A stretch of 64,000 nt of DNA, from the NCBI RefSeq assembly GCF_900090045.1, contig NC_041784.1, positions 62,001-126,000 of the forward strand, read 5' to 3'. This document shows positions 14,755-27,815 of this stretch, in pieces. The notes under the pieces are model-generated. The model was given only the letters and a program-made list of their open reading frames with translations, had not been told where the DNA came from and made no database searches. The DNA comes from Plasmodium malariae (Eukaryota > Apicomplexa > Aconoidasida > Haemosporida > Plasmodiidae). Made by a program: the position numbers and the translations under genes. Position 1 is the stretch's first letter; each line of letters begins with the position of its first letter.

Positions 14755-17700
14755 AGATTAGCGATTTAACAGAATTTAATATATAATATACAGGATATTA
14801 TCCTCATATATATTTTAAGTAAGAATGATTAATAGATAACTATCAATAAACTATATATTATTTAAATGATATTACACCCGATTTTATATAAGATAAAATA
14901 AAATTTTATTTTCTTGAATAACATAAAACAGAATTTTCTTATGTAATGATGACATAAATTTTTTTCAATATTAATTAAAAATTTTAAATAATACAACAGT
15001 TTAAGAAATAATATTAAAAATATTTTAAAGATAAAATAGTTTTTTTCTAATATTCTTCGTATAAAAATAGAAAATTAAAAAAAATATATAAAAAAATAAA
15101 TAAAATTTATAAAATTTATACATTTAAAAATGTTACAAAGATTACATGTAGCTAAGTAATTAAGGTAATAATGATACCTTAAAATGCAATTATTATCCAT
15201 TTCACATTACTGAATAAGAAAATACATAATATATCAAAATATTAAAATGGTTTCACTAAAAAACAATAAAGAAGAGAAATGAAAAATATTAAATAAAAAA
15301 AAAATAATCACTATTAATTGAAGTAAAATATTGTTCAAGTTATATGCCTTATTTTCAAATATAGTATTAAAATTCAATTAATTTTTTTTTAAATATTTTT
15401 TTGATATAATATGGCATTATATCTATTGAAAAAGCATAAATATATTGTCTATTTATTAAATATATTTGTTGCGTAAGAAATTGACAATGAAAAAGTTATT
15501 TTTTCTTTTATGTATTATTCTGTTTTTAACAAATTATACATTACTATATTTAATTATTTTCTTCGTTTATATATGTATCTGCATTTGTTTTAAAAAAAAA
15601 ATTATTTTTATATTATAATGATTAATTATGTGTCAAACAAAATATACCAAGGAATTTCCGTTATTTCGTTATTTATAACTATTATGTATTTAATAAATAT
15701 CATAATAATAATAACATACTTTTATTGTATAAAAGGCTTTAGCTTAAGATATAAGAAAAAATATGTAGAAATTTAATGGAAGTATTATTTATATGATATA
15801 CTTAATAATAAATACTTTCACATTTTTCTATTTAAAAATTTTGAAATTTTTGCTAACTTCCTAAGTAGCTATTATATTCACATATGAATAAAGAATTATT
15901 ATTTATAAAAAATAATGAAATATATTAGTATAAAGAATTTTTTTTAAGAATTTTTCTAATTTTAATACTGTTATTCATTAAAAATATGTTTATATTTATA
16001 GATATTTGTACTATATATTAGGAGGTTACCGTTTATTCTACTAATACCATAAAATTAGTCTTAACTTGAATTGTAATATATAAGCTATTAACTTAGGTTT
16101 AATGTGATAATTTGTCAAGGTTGCTAAAATGTAGTTTCAGAAAATTATATAAGTCATGAAGTTTATATATCAAAGATAAATTTATATAATAAATTACATG
16201 ATAAAAATTAAATAACTTAAATTAATTATTATAGTGTACTTCATTTTTTATTGATAATAAACTGTTTGTATTTCCTCTAAAATCAGTTAATAAAAATTTT
16301 GGGTGAAATTACAATTAAATTTTTTCTAATTTACCATATAATAAAAATATTTACTATAAAGAGTAATTTAAGAATATTTCTTTTTTCTTCCCACACAGTT
16401 ATATTACTTGACAAAAAAATAAAATAGAACAAAACGAAATAAAGAGTATAAAGTTATTAACATATTCTATAACATTAAAAATAATTCATTCGAAGAGTAA
16501 AAATAAATATAAAGCCGCAATTTTCAGTATGACTATTATTAAGTCTTTAATTATTGAATATTTATACAACATTAATAATATATCACAGGAAAACACAAAT
16601 ATTTTATTTATAAAAGAATATTCTAATATCTCATTCATATCTCCGCGAATAATAAAACATTTGCATATATATATATATACATATATTTATAATTATTTAA
16701 TTATGATAATTAAAGCCATACCATTTTTTATAAGTGAAATTTGGAATTTTTTTAACAACAGTGATATTATTTTTTAAATACATAAATAAAATTCTATTAT
16801 TCATTTTATGTAACATATATACGTATAAGAAACAACATATCTATATATGAAACACGAAGAAGGCAATTGCAAAAGACCTATCCTTTTATTTTTTTTTCAC
16901 GTTTAATGAATCTAATACAAGCAATAAAAAAAACTATTATTAATTAATTGTACTGTACATTTATATTACAATTTGCTTACTGTATGTATATTATTACCTC
17001 ATTTTTTGTTAATCAAAGAATAATTATATTATATAGTTAATATGCAAATTCATTCAATAAAAAATTTATTAAACTTTATATTAAATTATAAAAATTAAAA
17101 AGTGATATTCTACATAACATTTAACTTTCCATTTTAACATGAAAGAAAAATAAATTATCAAAAAATGTAAGAATTTTTTTTCTCTATGATGCATTTAAAA
17201 TGAAATTATTACTAAAAATAATAAAATTAATTACACTTAGGATAAAAAATAATATTTAACTGTTACAAGACTTCAATATTAAATTAAATAAAAAAACTTC
17301 AGACAAATCATTTATTTAAAAACAAAACATACATAAATGAACAGATGATTTAACATATATATGTGATTATAAGAATTCATATCTAGGGGCTTAATTTTTC
17401 CTTTAATATAATTATTTGGGGATTCAAATTCTCAAAATTATGTTACGTATAAATATAAGTTAAAAATACATGAACATAAATATACTATAAAATTATAAGT
17501 TATATATTCAATATATATTAGGATTTTATTTAAAAAAAAATTTAATTAGGAAATAATAAAAAAAGGAATTGCTCGAATTTTCATGAATTAATGTGATAAT
17601 ATTTAATATATAATAGTTCATTTTTATATATATACATACTAAAACATACTATTTTTATTGAATCAACCACTAATAAAATATTCTAGTAGAAATAAAACAA

Positions 17701-17975
17701 ATTATGTATAATTGGAATATTTTTTAAATAATTGCATTTAACTCTCTGTATTTCAAGACCATTTTTCCTTATAAATTACTCATTTATATATATTTTTCTT
17801 TTTATTCATTCCCTTTTGATATGATAACATTTATGAAATTTATTTCATCAATATCACCTGATTTTACTTGAATATCATTCTATTATATTGTGATTGTACC
17901 ATTTTGAAATTCCAAGAAGTATAATTCAATTACTTAATCGGAGTTGTCTACATTATATTCCTTATCTGTATAATA
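14131..17975. other. Noncoding AT-rich stretch between pseudogene and STP1
   Basis: About 3.8 kb with no gene I can support. An 82-codon frame at 16529-16777 (+) has no signal sequence, splice signal or family motif and is probably chance. The last 200 bases (17760-17975) hold the eroded former C-terminus of STP1 copy L, read on the minus strand: NVDNSD, stop, VIELY aligns with VGKSDDIIEKY of the other copy. Confidence 0.5.
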
Positions 17976-20510
17976 TTAATTTTTATTATCTTCTTTTATC
18001 CAATCTTGTAGCTCCTTCATAAAACAGCCCATTCCTTTATAACTAGGAATTTCATCATTTAATCTATACTCCAAAATATCACCTTTAACTCCAACTGTTT
18101 CTTCTGCAATTTCTGGCTTTCTATCAGAGTTTTCTCTTGTAATCGATTCATTTATGGAAATGTCTAAATATAATTCCTTATTTTCTACACTCTGCTCTTT
18201 TTTGCATTCCTCTAATATCGTCATAAATACAAGTATACACAGTTTTGCTAGTAATTTTTTTTTAATATATTTGTATAATTCTTCACAACTTTTGTTGTGT
18301 GCCAGTTCTTCTATATTTATTAATGATACACTACTTTTAGTTTCTTCATTTTCATATTCACCCAATATATTATTAAATTCATCTGTTAATCCCTTAAACC
18401 AGTCCTGTTCCATATTTTGTTCTACAATTTTACCCTTGTTTGATATCCACTGTCTCCATATAACTTTTTCTCTTTCTAAAAATGAAACATTTTCATTTTC
18501 GTTTGAATATTTCTTGCTTAGTTCTTCCATTTCTTTTTTCCATTCATTTTTCAAATGATTAAACCAATCTGCTTTTTCCAGTTTTTTAGAAATATTTCTG
18601 TGTTTTTCTATCCATTTATTCCACAGAATTCCTTTTTCTTTAGTATCAGTGCTATATTTAATATTTTCCACTTTATCATATTTTATTAAATTAGGATGAG
18701 ATCTATATTCCTCATTTGCGTATACTTCTAGACATATTGCTAAAAATTCTTTTTTGCTTAATGCCCATTGTTCATTTCGAAATTCTTCGAGTACTTTCAT
18801 ATGTACTTCTATAATGGTTTTTGATCTGTCCTTTTTTCTCTTTGGCATATTTGTATTTTTTATAGTGTTATGTTCATGTATTTTTAATTTTTTTATGATT
18901 TCTTCATCATCATGTATTGGCTGATCCAAGTGATCATTTGATAAAAATATGTCTTTTTTGACAGAATTTGAAGGTAGTAGTATTTTGAGGAATTTAACTT
19001 GTCTTCTTATATTTTTCTTTTTTTTAAACTTCCCCATTAGAACATACTAAAATACAAAAGAAATGTACTTAAAAATTATATTATTACAATTATCAAATAT
19101 TTATAATGTTTTTAATACTTAATTTTATATTACTTTAATAAAAAGAAAAGACACAATAATAATTAGAAATGTTATTAAAAATGATGATATGTATGGGCTA
19201 TGTGAATTTACTACTGGACCTGCGTTAAAATTATATATATATGCATTAATTTGTTCAATTAAAACAAAAGTAGAAAAGAAAATAGAAGTAATGATACCTT
19301 GAACCTTAGGGTCTACAGGAGTAGATAGAAAGGTTTTAGGAATTGATGCTTCATTAGCTAAGGATTTAGTTTTAATATTACCTTCTGTGTTTAAATCTTG
19401 ATCAACTGGAGGTTGATATACAGAATCCTGTGTTGTTTTCTGTTCAGGTGTCGAAAATACAGGAACATTGATTATTTCAGGATGTCTATGTTGTGTATCT
19501 TCTGTTAAGTTAGTTAAACGTGCCTCAGAGTTGTCTTCGGATGCTGTTTGAAGTTGAGGTGGATTTTCGGATGCTCTATTAGGTGACCTACCAGATGCTA
19601 TATCAGGTGAATTATCAGATCCTGTATCAGTTGGGAGTTTCCCTTGAAATGTACTTTGTTCTTGAGTTGCAGGTAAATCTTCGGATTTAATCTGATATAC
19701 ATTTGGTGGGCTTAAATCTTTTTCTTTAGGTGGAGGTTGACTAGGTATAACCGGTTCCGGTAATAAGCATTGAGGAGGTTTACTAAATGTTTTAGGATTT
19801 AGTATGTTGCATGTTTTTTCTGGAAACTGTGATGATGTATTTTTAAATATGCAACTTTCACTAGTGAGACCTTTCTTTCCCTCAAAATATTTCTTCTTGC
19901 TTATAAACCAAGTGCTATATTCTGTACATTCACTTATACATTTGGCGTCACTATTACAATTATATGTGCTACTACCTCTTTTTTTGAAGGCATTTAGTTT
20001 TTTTTGATATGATTTATTAATTTCACAGAAGTCTAGTGCATCATATTTTAATTCTAACAGATCTCTATCTTTTTGTTCAAAAATCATAGGACAACCGCCA
20101 TGTTGACTAAGCTCCTTAAATTTATGTCCAAAATAATTTCTAAGTACTGGTACCCAACGTTTTGGATTAGTATAATCTGGAGGTTTATCTTTTATTTTAA
20201 TTAGATAATCAGCCAATTTTAAGCATCCATCTCTAAATTCGTTTTTAGATGTTTTTGTCTTTAAGGAAGCAGTGAGAGATAGAATTTGTTTTCGAGCTTC
20301 TACAAATTCTATTTTACCAAGATATTCTGATGCTCCAGAACCAAAACCAGTGTAGTTCTAGATTCAACAAAAAGTATTATGAAGTATTTAAGCATTATTT
20401 TTTTGCGTTATTTGTGTTATAATTTTTTTTATCATAAATAATTAATTTATCATTAAATATATTCACGTTAAATAAACAATGAATATTACCCATGAAGAAC
20501 AACTTTCCAT
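17976..20510 (-). CDS. STP1: STP1 variant surface protein, copy L (three exons)
   Basis: Three-exon gene of about 771 residues. Exon 1 is 20510-20490 (MESCSSW). Intron 1 is 20489-20358. Exon 2 is 20357-19134. Intron 2 is 19133-19047 (donor GTAATA, where copy R has GTAAGA). Exon 3 is 19046-17976. All joins are phase 0. Exon 2 opens NYTGFGSGASEYLGK and encodes a Cys-bearing ectodomain (cysteines in GGCPMIF, DFCEIN, YNCNSDAKCISECTEY, ESCIF, KTCNIL and PQCLL), a Pro/Ser/Thr-rich stalk, and a hydrophobic C-terminal pair whose last segment (YISSFLITFLIIIV) is the likely membrane anchor. Exon 3 encodes a basic start (MGKFKKKKNIRRQ) and the cytoplasmic Trp-rich domain (NEQWALSKKEF, LWNKWIEKH, DWFNHLKNEW, IWRQWIS, DWFKGL). 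STP1 proteins share this Trp-rich cytoplasmic part with SURFIN and SICAvar relatives and are thought to sit on or under the infected-cell membrane. A stop ends this copy about 22 residues before the position reached by copy R. Confidence 0.87.
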
Positions 20511-21769
20511 ATTGACTCTACATTATAATTCTAGTTCGTTGTAAATTACAAACTGAAAAAAAGATACATATATATATCTTTCTACTTATCAATAGAGTAA
20601 TTTAGAACTAATAAATATTAATAGAAATTACAAAATTATGAACTATTTAGGTATTTATATGTGAACTAAAAAAATAATTTAATTGATTAATATTCATTTT
20701 ATATGCATACAATATTTTTTTACCTTACATAGATATATTACAACAGAGAATATATTCTAATAATATTTTTAGTTTAAATCACGGTTGAGTAATTATTTTT
20801 GTGTATATCTCATACTAACTTTATAAAGAAAAAGCTAAATAATTAACATTAAAAAATTACAAATAAGTACTATTTGTATGTAATATAAATGTTATGCACA
20901 AATAATCATCAGTATATGTACTAGATCTATTTGTTTCTTACCCAATACACATATATATAAATAATACAACCTGTATTAATATAATGAATCCCTTTTATTA
21001 TTTTCTTGTTTTTTAAAATAAATTATCTATAAAAAAAATTGTTATTAGTATGATCCATTTTTATTGTGTTATATGTCTAATTTACCTTTAGAATAATTCT
21101 ATTATGGTTTTATTATTATGATAATAGTTTTCTACATTTACTATAATATTAGAGAGAGAAAAATGATTATTATATAAATTATACTAAGTTGTTGCTGCAT
21201 TTTTTTAAAGTAAACCATTGAAATTTGTAAATGACTTTTAATATTATATATATATATATATATATATCAATTGCCAAAAAATTAATTTTATTCGGTATTT
21301 ATTATTTTGTTGAATTCTTTATAATAGTATAATTTATTAGGTATATAAGTTGTCATGTATACGCATAATGCCACTTATGAATATGATTTCTCTTGGACTT
21401 AATTTAAATATTAAAATACATATTAGGATATATTAATGAATAAAAAGAGCGTCAGGCGCTTTTTTAAAATACTGAAAATTAAAAAGATACACTTATGTAA
21501 AAATTAATTATATTATGCTATTTTAAAAAAGTAAAATATAGTATAAACTTATTTAGAAAAAATTATAATATTATAATTTCATGTAAATGGAATAATCTAC
21601 AATACTAAATAATAGAAAGAATATTTAAACTTAATTATTTTTTGTAGTTATTTGTATATATTTTCTAATAAATAGATTAAAGAGATGTTATTTTTTTTTT
21701 TTTTGATTTTTCTTTAAATGATAATATATGAAAATATGTTTTTTTCACTATTAATAAATATTTATTTAG
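20511..21769. promoter_or_regulatory. STP1 upstream region, shared between the two inverted arms
   Basis: This interval separates STP1 copy L from a divergently oriented exon-like segment and is clearly homologous to 41089-42330. The first 350 bases next to STP1 are nearly identical, including a TTGATAAGTAGAAAGATATATATATGTATC-like block; the rest aligns with indels. It should hold the STP1 promoter by position; no defined motif is claimed. Confidence 0.4.
21443..21465. other. Short hairpin with T-rich arm
   Basis: AAAAGAGCG, loop TCAGG, CGCTTTTTT forms a 9-bp stem including one G-U pair. It stands out as a GC-bearing palindrome in AT-rich DNA and is absent from the matching position of the other arm (around 41400). 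The significance is unknown. Confidence 0.35.
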
Positions 21770-21886
21770 CATGCAAAATAAAGAAGCTGGTGTATTGTGT
21801 TATAACTTTTTAAGACGTGAACTTGTAAACATAATTACAAAACAGATTAAAAGCATTACCAACAATATAAATTATTTTATTATAAT
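21770..21886 (+). other. Conserved exon-like segment, left copy
   Basis: A 117-nt open segment flanked by splice-like signals (TTTATTTAG before, GTAAAT after). After one base it reads MQNKEAGVLCYNFLRREL, then VNIITKQIKS, and runs open to the donor. The same segment lies in mirror position in the other arm (40969-41088), differing by one codon in length and about 30% in sequence but open in both. It lies about 1.26 kb upstream of STP1 copy L, in divergent orientation. I do not recognise the family. A following acceptor and a few codons (AYCETFT, stop) occur at about 21911-21955, so the parent gene is probably dead or incomplete. It may be an internal exon of a lost gene, or a noncoding transcript. 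Confidence 0.4.
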
Positions 21887-23518
21887 GTAAATATATTATT
21901 ACTAATTTTAGTGCTTATTGTGAAACATTTACATAAGAGATAGGAAATGGTGAGAAAATAAAAAAAAAAAATACATATATATATATATGTATTAATTGAA
22001 AACAAATTTTTGTAAATAACTAATTCACGTAACAAATTAAGGTATTATATATATGTTTAATATATCTTTAATCTTAAGGAATTATTGGTTTTATTTATTC
22101 TTAAATTTTGAATTTGGTTCTATGTATTTTTTTTTTATTTTAATCGTTTATATTTTATTTTCTTCTTTTTAAAAGTAAATTTTTTAACTGTACACTGCGG
22201 GAATATACATAATATTTTTTTATTATTTTTTAAGATATTATATATTTAAATTATTATATTCGAATATGTTACTTACATATATGGTAAACATAGTACATTA
22301 AAAATATAAAATATAAAATAGTTTGCTAATATATGGCAACATTAAAGAAAATTTGATTTCGCCAAATATCTAAAAGAATAATGGAAGAACTACATAACAA
22401 ATGTTTACAAGTATTTTTATAAGAATATTTATCTTTTATTTTTATACTATTTTATAAATAAATAAATATTTTATTTTTTTTATTAATTTATAATTGATTA
22501 ATTTTTTTAAATATATTATGTAAGTTAATTTATGGTGATTCACTTTATTCATAATGTATAATTAAATGTATTACAAGATTTATAACATTTCATATGAATC
22601 ATGAATATTTCTTCATAGTTCTATGAATATATTATTTATTTGTTTACTTAAAAAATAATATTTACCATTAAAATACTAATGTTCAACACGTACATTTTTT
22701 ACATGAAATACACTAAGTGATATATAAATGTATAAAGTAGCACATAGTATAGATAAATATTTATATAAAAGAAATCGCATTTAACATCAGATATTTACAT
22801 TAGATAACATAATTCTTTCTTATTTAATATATAGTAATTGTTATATAAATTATTATAAAAATCCACTTATGCAATTGTATTTAAAGTTCATATTATATCA
22901 TACAAGAATTTAAAATTGTTGATATATTCTCAGATATCATATAATTTAAAGTATATTATATATTAAAATATAATAAAAAAATTATTTTATAAAAAATATA
23001 TTTTAGTTTTACATATATACGTTTAGTCATACACATAAATATAAAAGAGAAAGACACCATATAAGGAACGTGTATATATATAAATCATTTCATACAAATT
23101 ACAATATGTTATATTAGTCCTCATTATCCTAATGTAATATATGTAATATTATTGTTCTAATTATTATTATTTAACCCCGTTAAAATACAAATCATTGTTA
23201 TGTGGATAATTTACTTAATACCAAGTTATATTGTTCCATCACATATCTTTTAAAATTATATATATATAATATATAGCACTTCTAATAATTTAATTATAAA
23301 AGTATAAAAATTATTATAGATCTATTAATACTACAGTACTATATGACGTACTCTTATTGTTACAAAGTTTTAGCAAATGTAATAATAATTATTTTTACCG
23401 ATTATATCTACCACTCGTATTGCTCATATTTAATTATTAAATTCTTCTTCTTGGTGCATATCTATTTATATATATTATATTAATGAATTAGCAATAAGAA
23501 ATATTATACATTCTAACT
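21887..23518. other. Noncoding AT-rich stretch
   Basis: The first 600 bases are the tail of the inverted arm. The remainder shows only AT-rich DNA without supportable genes. Confidence 0.45.
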
Positions 23519-24217
23519 ATGGCATTGTTGAACAGTTATATGGATAATGGATATCTAACAAAAAAAAAATTAATGCATTTTTATATTTTCTTTGTTTTAA
23601 CTACTTATAATTTTGGTAAGATATTTATCTTTTAATTATATATATATATTTTTATTTACCTAGTTAAAATTAATAACGTGGGTCTTTACATATGAAATTT
23701 TTATAGTTATACTAGTATTATATTTATATATATTATATACGCAGTGTATTATTAATAATAATTCATAGTAACACTTTTATTTTTTGTATTTTTTAAAATA
23801 CAATACAGTTAACGTATTCAATACTATGTTTTTTACTATCAAAGATATCTTTTTTTGAACATTTATAAATTATAATTGTGTACAGTTTGATATGATATTA
23901 TATATAATTTATTATATCACCAGAAATTGTATGATAATTTTCAGAACCATTTAGTGGTATATGCCTATTATGTTCATCTATGTATTTCAATATATTTTTA
24001 TTTTTTCCTATTCGAGTTAACATCAAGTTCCGAATGGAGTAAACCATTACTAAAAAAATTAAATATTTATAAAAACAACACTGTTGCAACAGTAATTTCT
24101 TGTTGTGATAGAGTAAAAGGTTGTAGAAGATTCATATTTATAAATGGAATAAAATGCAATCTAACTCAAAAGAAAAAATACGAAAAATATTGGAATAAAC
24201 TTTATTGTGTTTATTAA
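23519..24217 (+). CDS. Doubtful small two-exon gene
   Basis: A possible first exon at 23519-23611 reads MALLNSYMDNGYLTKKKLMH followed by a hydrophobic run and ends at a consensus donor (GTAAGATA). A later open frame to 24217 ends with NNTVATVISCCDRVKGCRRF, then INGIKCNLTQKKKYEKYWNK and LYCVY. It has parasite-like Lys/Asn/Cys composition. I could not join the two in phase through an obvious acceptor, since candidates at 23932 and 23949 lead to stops. The opposite strand is also open across 24089-23898 (MQQCCFYKYLIFLVMVYSIR then a Lys/Asn/Glu-rich tail ending in SGDIINYI) and looks like a signal sequence plus a mature part. One or both may be chance. No family is recognised. Confidence 0.2.
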
Positions 24218-26822
24218 AAATAAATAGATAAACTCATATTCAGTAACATGAGAATAATTTTTCTCGTAACTGCGATCACCCCAATGAAAATTTTACAGGA
24301 ATTGAGATATGCATAATATGAGAAAACACATACACATCATTAATAAATATTAGAAATGGTACATCATTGCGATTAATTGTATTATTTCTATTAGTACTAT
24401 AATTCTTTTAAAAAATATTGCAAAAACTTACAAAAATTATTGCCATTATGTGCAACATGTCATTTTATAGGATTATTATATAATAAATGTTATTTTTAAG
24501 AATATATAGAAGACTATCTTCATTAATTTAAATATGGTAAATTTTCAGAATTAGTGATACAAGTAAATATATTAGAAATATATAAAAGAAAAAATTTTTT
24601 AAACAATATTTCCTTGTTGGAAAACAACAACATAGATATATTTAGATTAATTATACATGAAATCGAGTAAATACTACATTTTGTTAATTAAAATTTGAGC
24701 CTCTGAATGAATATTCCATCTTTTTTAATGATTGAAATATATAATTATTATAAGTAAAAGAAATACTTTGAAAATTGATATTTAATATTATTTTATATAT
24801 ATCATGTTTTATTTGTATATTTTAAATAATAATATTATTAATTATAAAAAAGACATAAAAAGCATGTAAAATATATTGATATATATATATATACTTATCT
24901 ACACAATTTACTTAATACATAATTAGAAATGGAAAAGATAAATTCTTTACTAGAAAAATAAAATATTTTTTTATTATCTCTTAATTTATGTGAAACATAT
25001 ATAATTTAGATAAATATAAATTCTAATTTAAAAAGAAATACTTTATACAAATACTCACAAAGAATGCTCCTAAAAGATAAAAGGGTTATCGATATATAAA
25101 TAAATAACAAGACTTTATTATATAATGAACTCTTTTTTCGTATTCTTTTTAATGAGATATATAGGGATTATTATAAATTTTTTAAATGAATTGTATTATA
25201 TGTAAATATTAACTGAGAAAAAAAAATGAGACTATAAAATTTTACAAAAATGTAAAAGAAATTAAACATTAGTTTTCATAAATGTTGTTGCAAAAACAAT
25301 ATATATATTAAAACAATAAAAATATAATAAAGCTAATTTTTGTTTATATTGCATTTTTTTTGTGTTTGTAATTTAACTATAGTTTTATTAATTTAAGTAT
25401 TTTTTTCTTTTTTTTTTTCTAAATTTTTACTTGTACTATAATAATTTTTTATAAACATTAATATAAAATTTTGTTTGAAATTATTATAATAATAATTTGT
25501 ATATATATTATTTTTATAATTGTCATTCTCAGGATTATAATATATGAGTAACAGAACTATTGTGGAATAATAAATTTTTTTTCGTTAAAAATATTTTAAA
25601 TAAAATATTATTTATTTATATATTTAGATAATTTTATTATGGTGTATCTCTAAATTGTGTTCCTAATACTATGAATTTTTAATAAAATAAGTAAAAAATA
25701 ATATGCTTGTTCTAAAATTACTGAATCACAAATTTTATTAGATTACGTTTTTATCCTTTATCATTTGTTATTAACATACATTATCTTGTGTTTTATTTGT
25801 AAATATATTTTATTTGTTATATATTTATATTAATGCTATTGTACGCAATAATTTTATGTCATTTATACCTATAATCCCTCATTCTTGTTTTTTATTTCCA
25901 TATTAAGATTTCTTCAACGTGTATATAATTAATTAAAAAAATAAAATAAAATAAAATAAAATAAGTAAACGAATATAAAAAATTTTCATATAGTAATACT
26001 GATATAAATTAAATTTTATTCATAATTATAATTTTCAAAAGTTATTGCACAAAAAAAAAAAATCTACTTATTTAACGTAATATATATATTAAAATATGAA
26101 TACAATATTCATGCTATTTTAAATATACATATTAGATCATAAAAGGATATATTATTTTAATGAGTAACTCAAGCACATGTTATGAGTAACATAATGCAAA
26201 AAATTGTATATAATATATTTTTCTTCATTTATTATTACTTTTATATCAATCATGTATTAACTATTATTTTTTTAGAAAAAATAAGTCCTACCAATATATG
26301 ATAATTATAAATTTTGAATTTCTAATGAAAAAACATCAATTATATTACATCTCTTCTTAACATATGAATTAATGTATTAAAAATATATTCTATACCTTTA
26401 TATAGTATATAAACTCCACATACTCTTAATATATGAAATTACATATACCTTTATTAAATTATACTGAAATGTATTAATAAAAAAAGGCTTAATTAGAGCA
26501 CTACTTAATTAATTAAATTATATATTTTTGAATATTTATTAATGAACACAAATTATTTTATTTTAAAGTATATTAGATTTATTTTTAAATAAAATTAAGA
26601 TAAAAATTATATAATTAATTCTTAAGGATATTTTTCTATTTCCATGTTGTAAAATGTATTATAGTTATATAATTTTTATACCTGGAGAAAAATAAAAAAA
26701 AAATAAAACAAAAAAATAAAACAAAAAAATAAATGAATAATATATTTTCCTCTATCAATATATGTATATTATATTATTTTTGATCTTCTCCATAATTTAT
26801 TATAATATAAAATATTTATATC
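24218..26822. other. Noncoding AT-rich stretch upstream of the fam-l array
   Basis: No gene recognised in about 2.6 kb. It contains A-rich short tandem repeats (25935-25964 and 26694-26735). The last few hundred bases resemble the regions upstream of the next two array members, for example an ATTAAATTATATAT block followed by TTGAATATTTA at about 26515 and 30195. Confidence 0.45.
25935..25964. repeat. AAAAT pentanucleotide repeat
   Basis: About five tandem copies of a 5-nt A-rich unit (ATAAA/AAAAT). It is a simple sequence repeat with no associated gene. Confidence 0.8.
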
Positions 26823-27815
26823 ATGAGACAAAATATTAAGTCAGATTTATTCATTGAAATTGCTTACATTATTCTTTTAAGTTGGATATACCATTTTAGC
26901 AATGATACAGTATAAAAATATTACTTAAGGATATTTGTGTTACTCAAATTTTCATTGTTTTATATTTAATAATACCATTTTATATATTGAGATTAATTAG
27001 TTTTTTAAATAATGAGTATTTACTTTGATTTTTAGAGTACTGTTAACAAATCCTTCCATGAAACCAACATCATTGTTATAAAATCAGGTACAATTTCTTA
27101 TCGATTACTAGCAAAATGCAAACTAGATAGGTATTCATGTAATGTAAATTTAATAGAAGGTATACCAACTAACAAAGTTAACGAAAAATATTATATATCT
27201 AATTCTGAAAAAAGATCTACAGAAAAGAATAAATATTCAAATGGACATTCGTCAAGAAGTCGGACAGGCCACAAACAAGATATGAAAAGTAAATGTTATA
27301 TATTTGAAAAAAATAAATGTTCCTATATGGAAAAAAAAATATTTAAAGAATTTGATTTTATAGATTATCTCAAAAATAACAGGACAATTAGTAATAAGAT
27401 TTACAAAAAAGTAATACGCAAAAAATACGGATTACAAATAGCTACACCTGTATTATTATTCTTTTTGTTGTTAATATTACTAATAGTAGATTTTTCATTA
27501 GGTATTTCAATTGAAAAAAGTTTGCTGATAACTTTAGTTAAGTGGGACCCTCTACAAGTTTTGAATTCGGGTTGGTTTTCTTTTATTTTTAATAAGGTTA
27601 AAGGTTTAGAATGGCTCTGGAAGTCATCACTATGGAATACAAGTAGTAATTCACTGGGAGATGTTCGAAAGAAGAATGTATTATTAGGACATATGATTGG
27701 TGTTCCATTATATTTCTTACCTCTTTTTTTACTAGGTATCATATTTATATTTGTGCTTGTTTATTACCATAAGAAAGTTAGAAAATATGAAAAAATTAAA
27801 TTTAAGAAAAGGTAA
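26823..27815 (+). CDS. fam-l: fam-l exported protein, two exons, intact (copy 2)
   Basis: Two-exon gene of about 288 residues. Exon 1 is 26823-26909 (87 nt): MRQNIKSDLFIEIAYIILLS followed by WIYHFSNDT, the family signal region with its conserved W-I-x-H-F-S. The intron is 26910-27035 (donor GTATAA, acceptor GATTTTTAG), phase 0. Exon 2 is 27036-27815. The start of exon 2 (STVNKSFHE) is joined in frame through the splice; the largest ATG-initiated frame begins only at residue 112, so a naive ORF call would miss the N-terminal third. YRLLAKCK lies at the usual export-motif position but ends in Lys, so it is not a strict RxLxE/Q/D. Then follow the variable Lys/Asn/Ser region, KIFKEFDFIDYLKNNRTIS, membrane segment 1 (about 165-186), a Trp-bearing loop (EWLWKSSLWN), membrane segment 2 (about 258-278) and the basic tail KYEKIKFKKR. 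It is the first member of a plus-strand array. The function is unknown. Confidence 0.87.

Larger units (their letters stand above)
17976..22480. repeat. Inverted arm L (partner of 40370-44931)
   Basis: Read in reverse complement, this arm aligns with the right-hand arm over STP1, its upstream region, the exon-like segment at 21770 and about 600 bases beyond it. Landmarks shared by both: CTCAACCGTGATTTAAACTA upstream of STP1, AACAAATAGATTAAA or its equivalent before the exon-like segment, GGGGAATATACATA or GCGGGAATATACATA near 22200 and 40640, and AAATATCT with a following GAACTA near 22370 and 40490. Identity is very high in STP1 and drops outwards. The outer boundary was placed by eye and is approximate. 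Confidence 0.75.

Noticed and set aside
16529..16777. 82-codon plus-strand ORF
   Set aside because: It includes translated AT-repeat (HIYIYTYIYNY) and lacks neighbours, splice signals or motifs.
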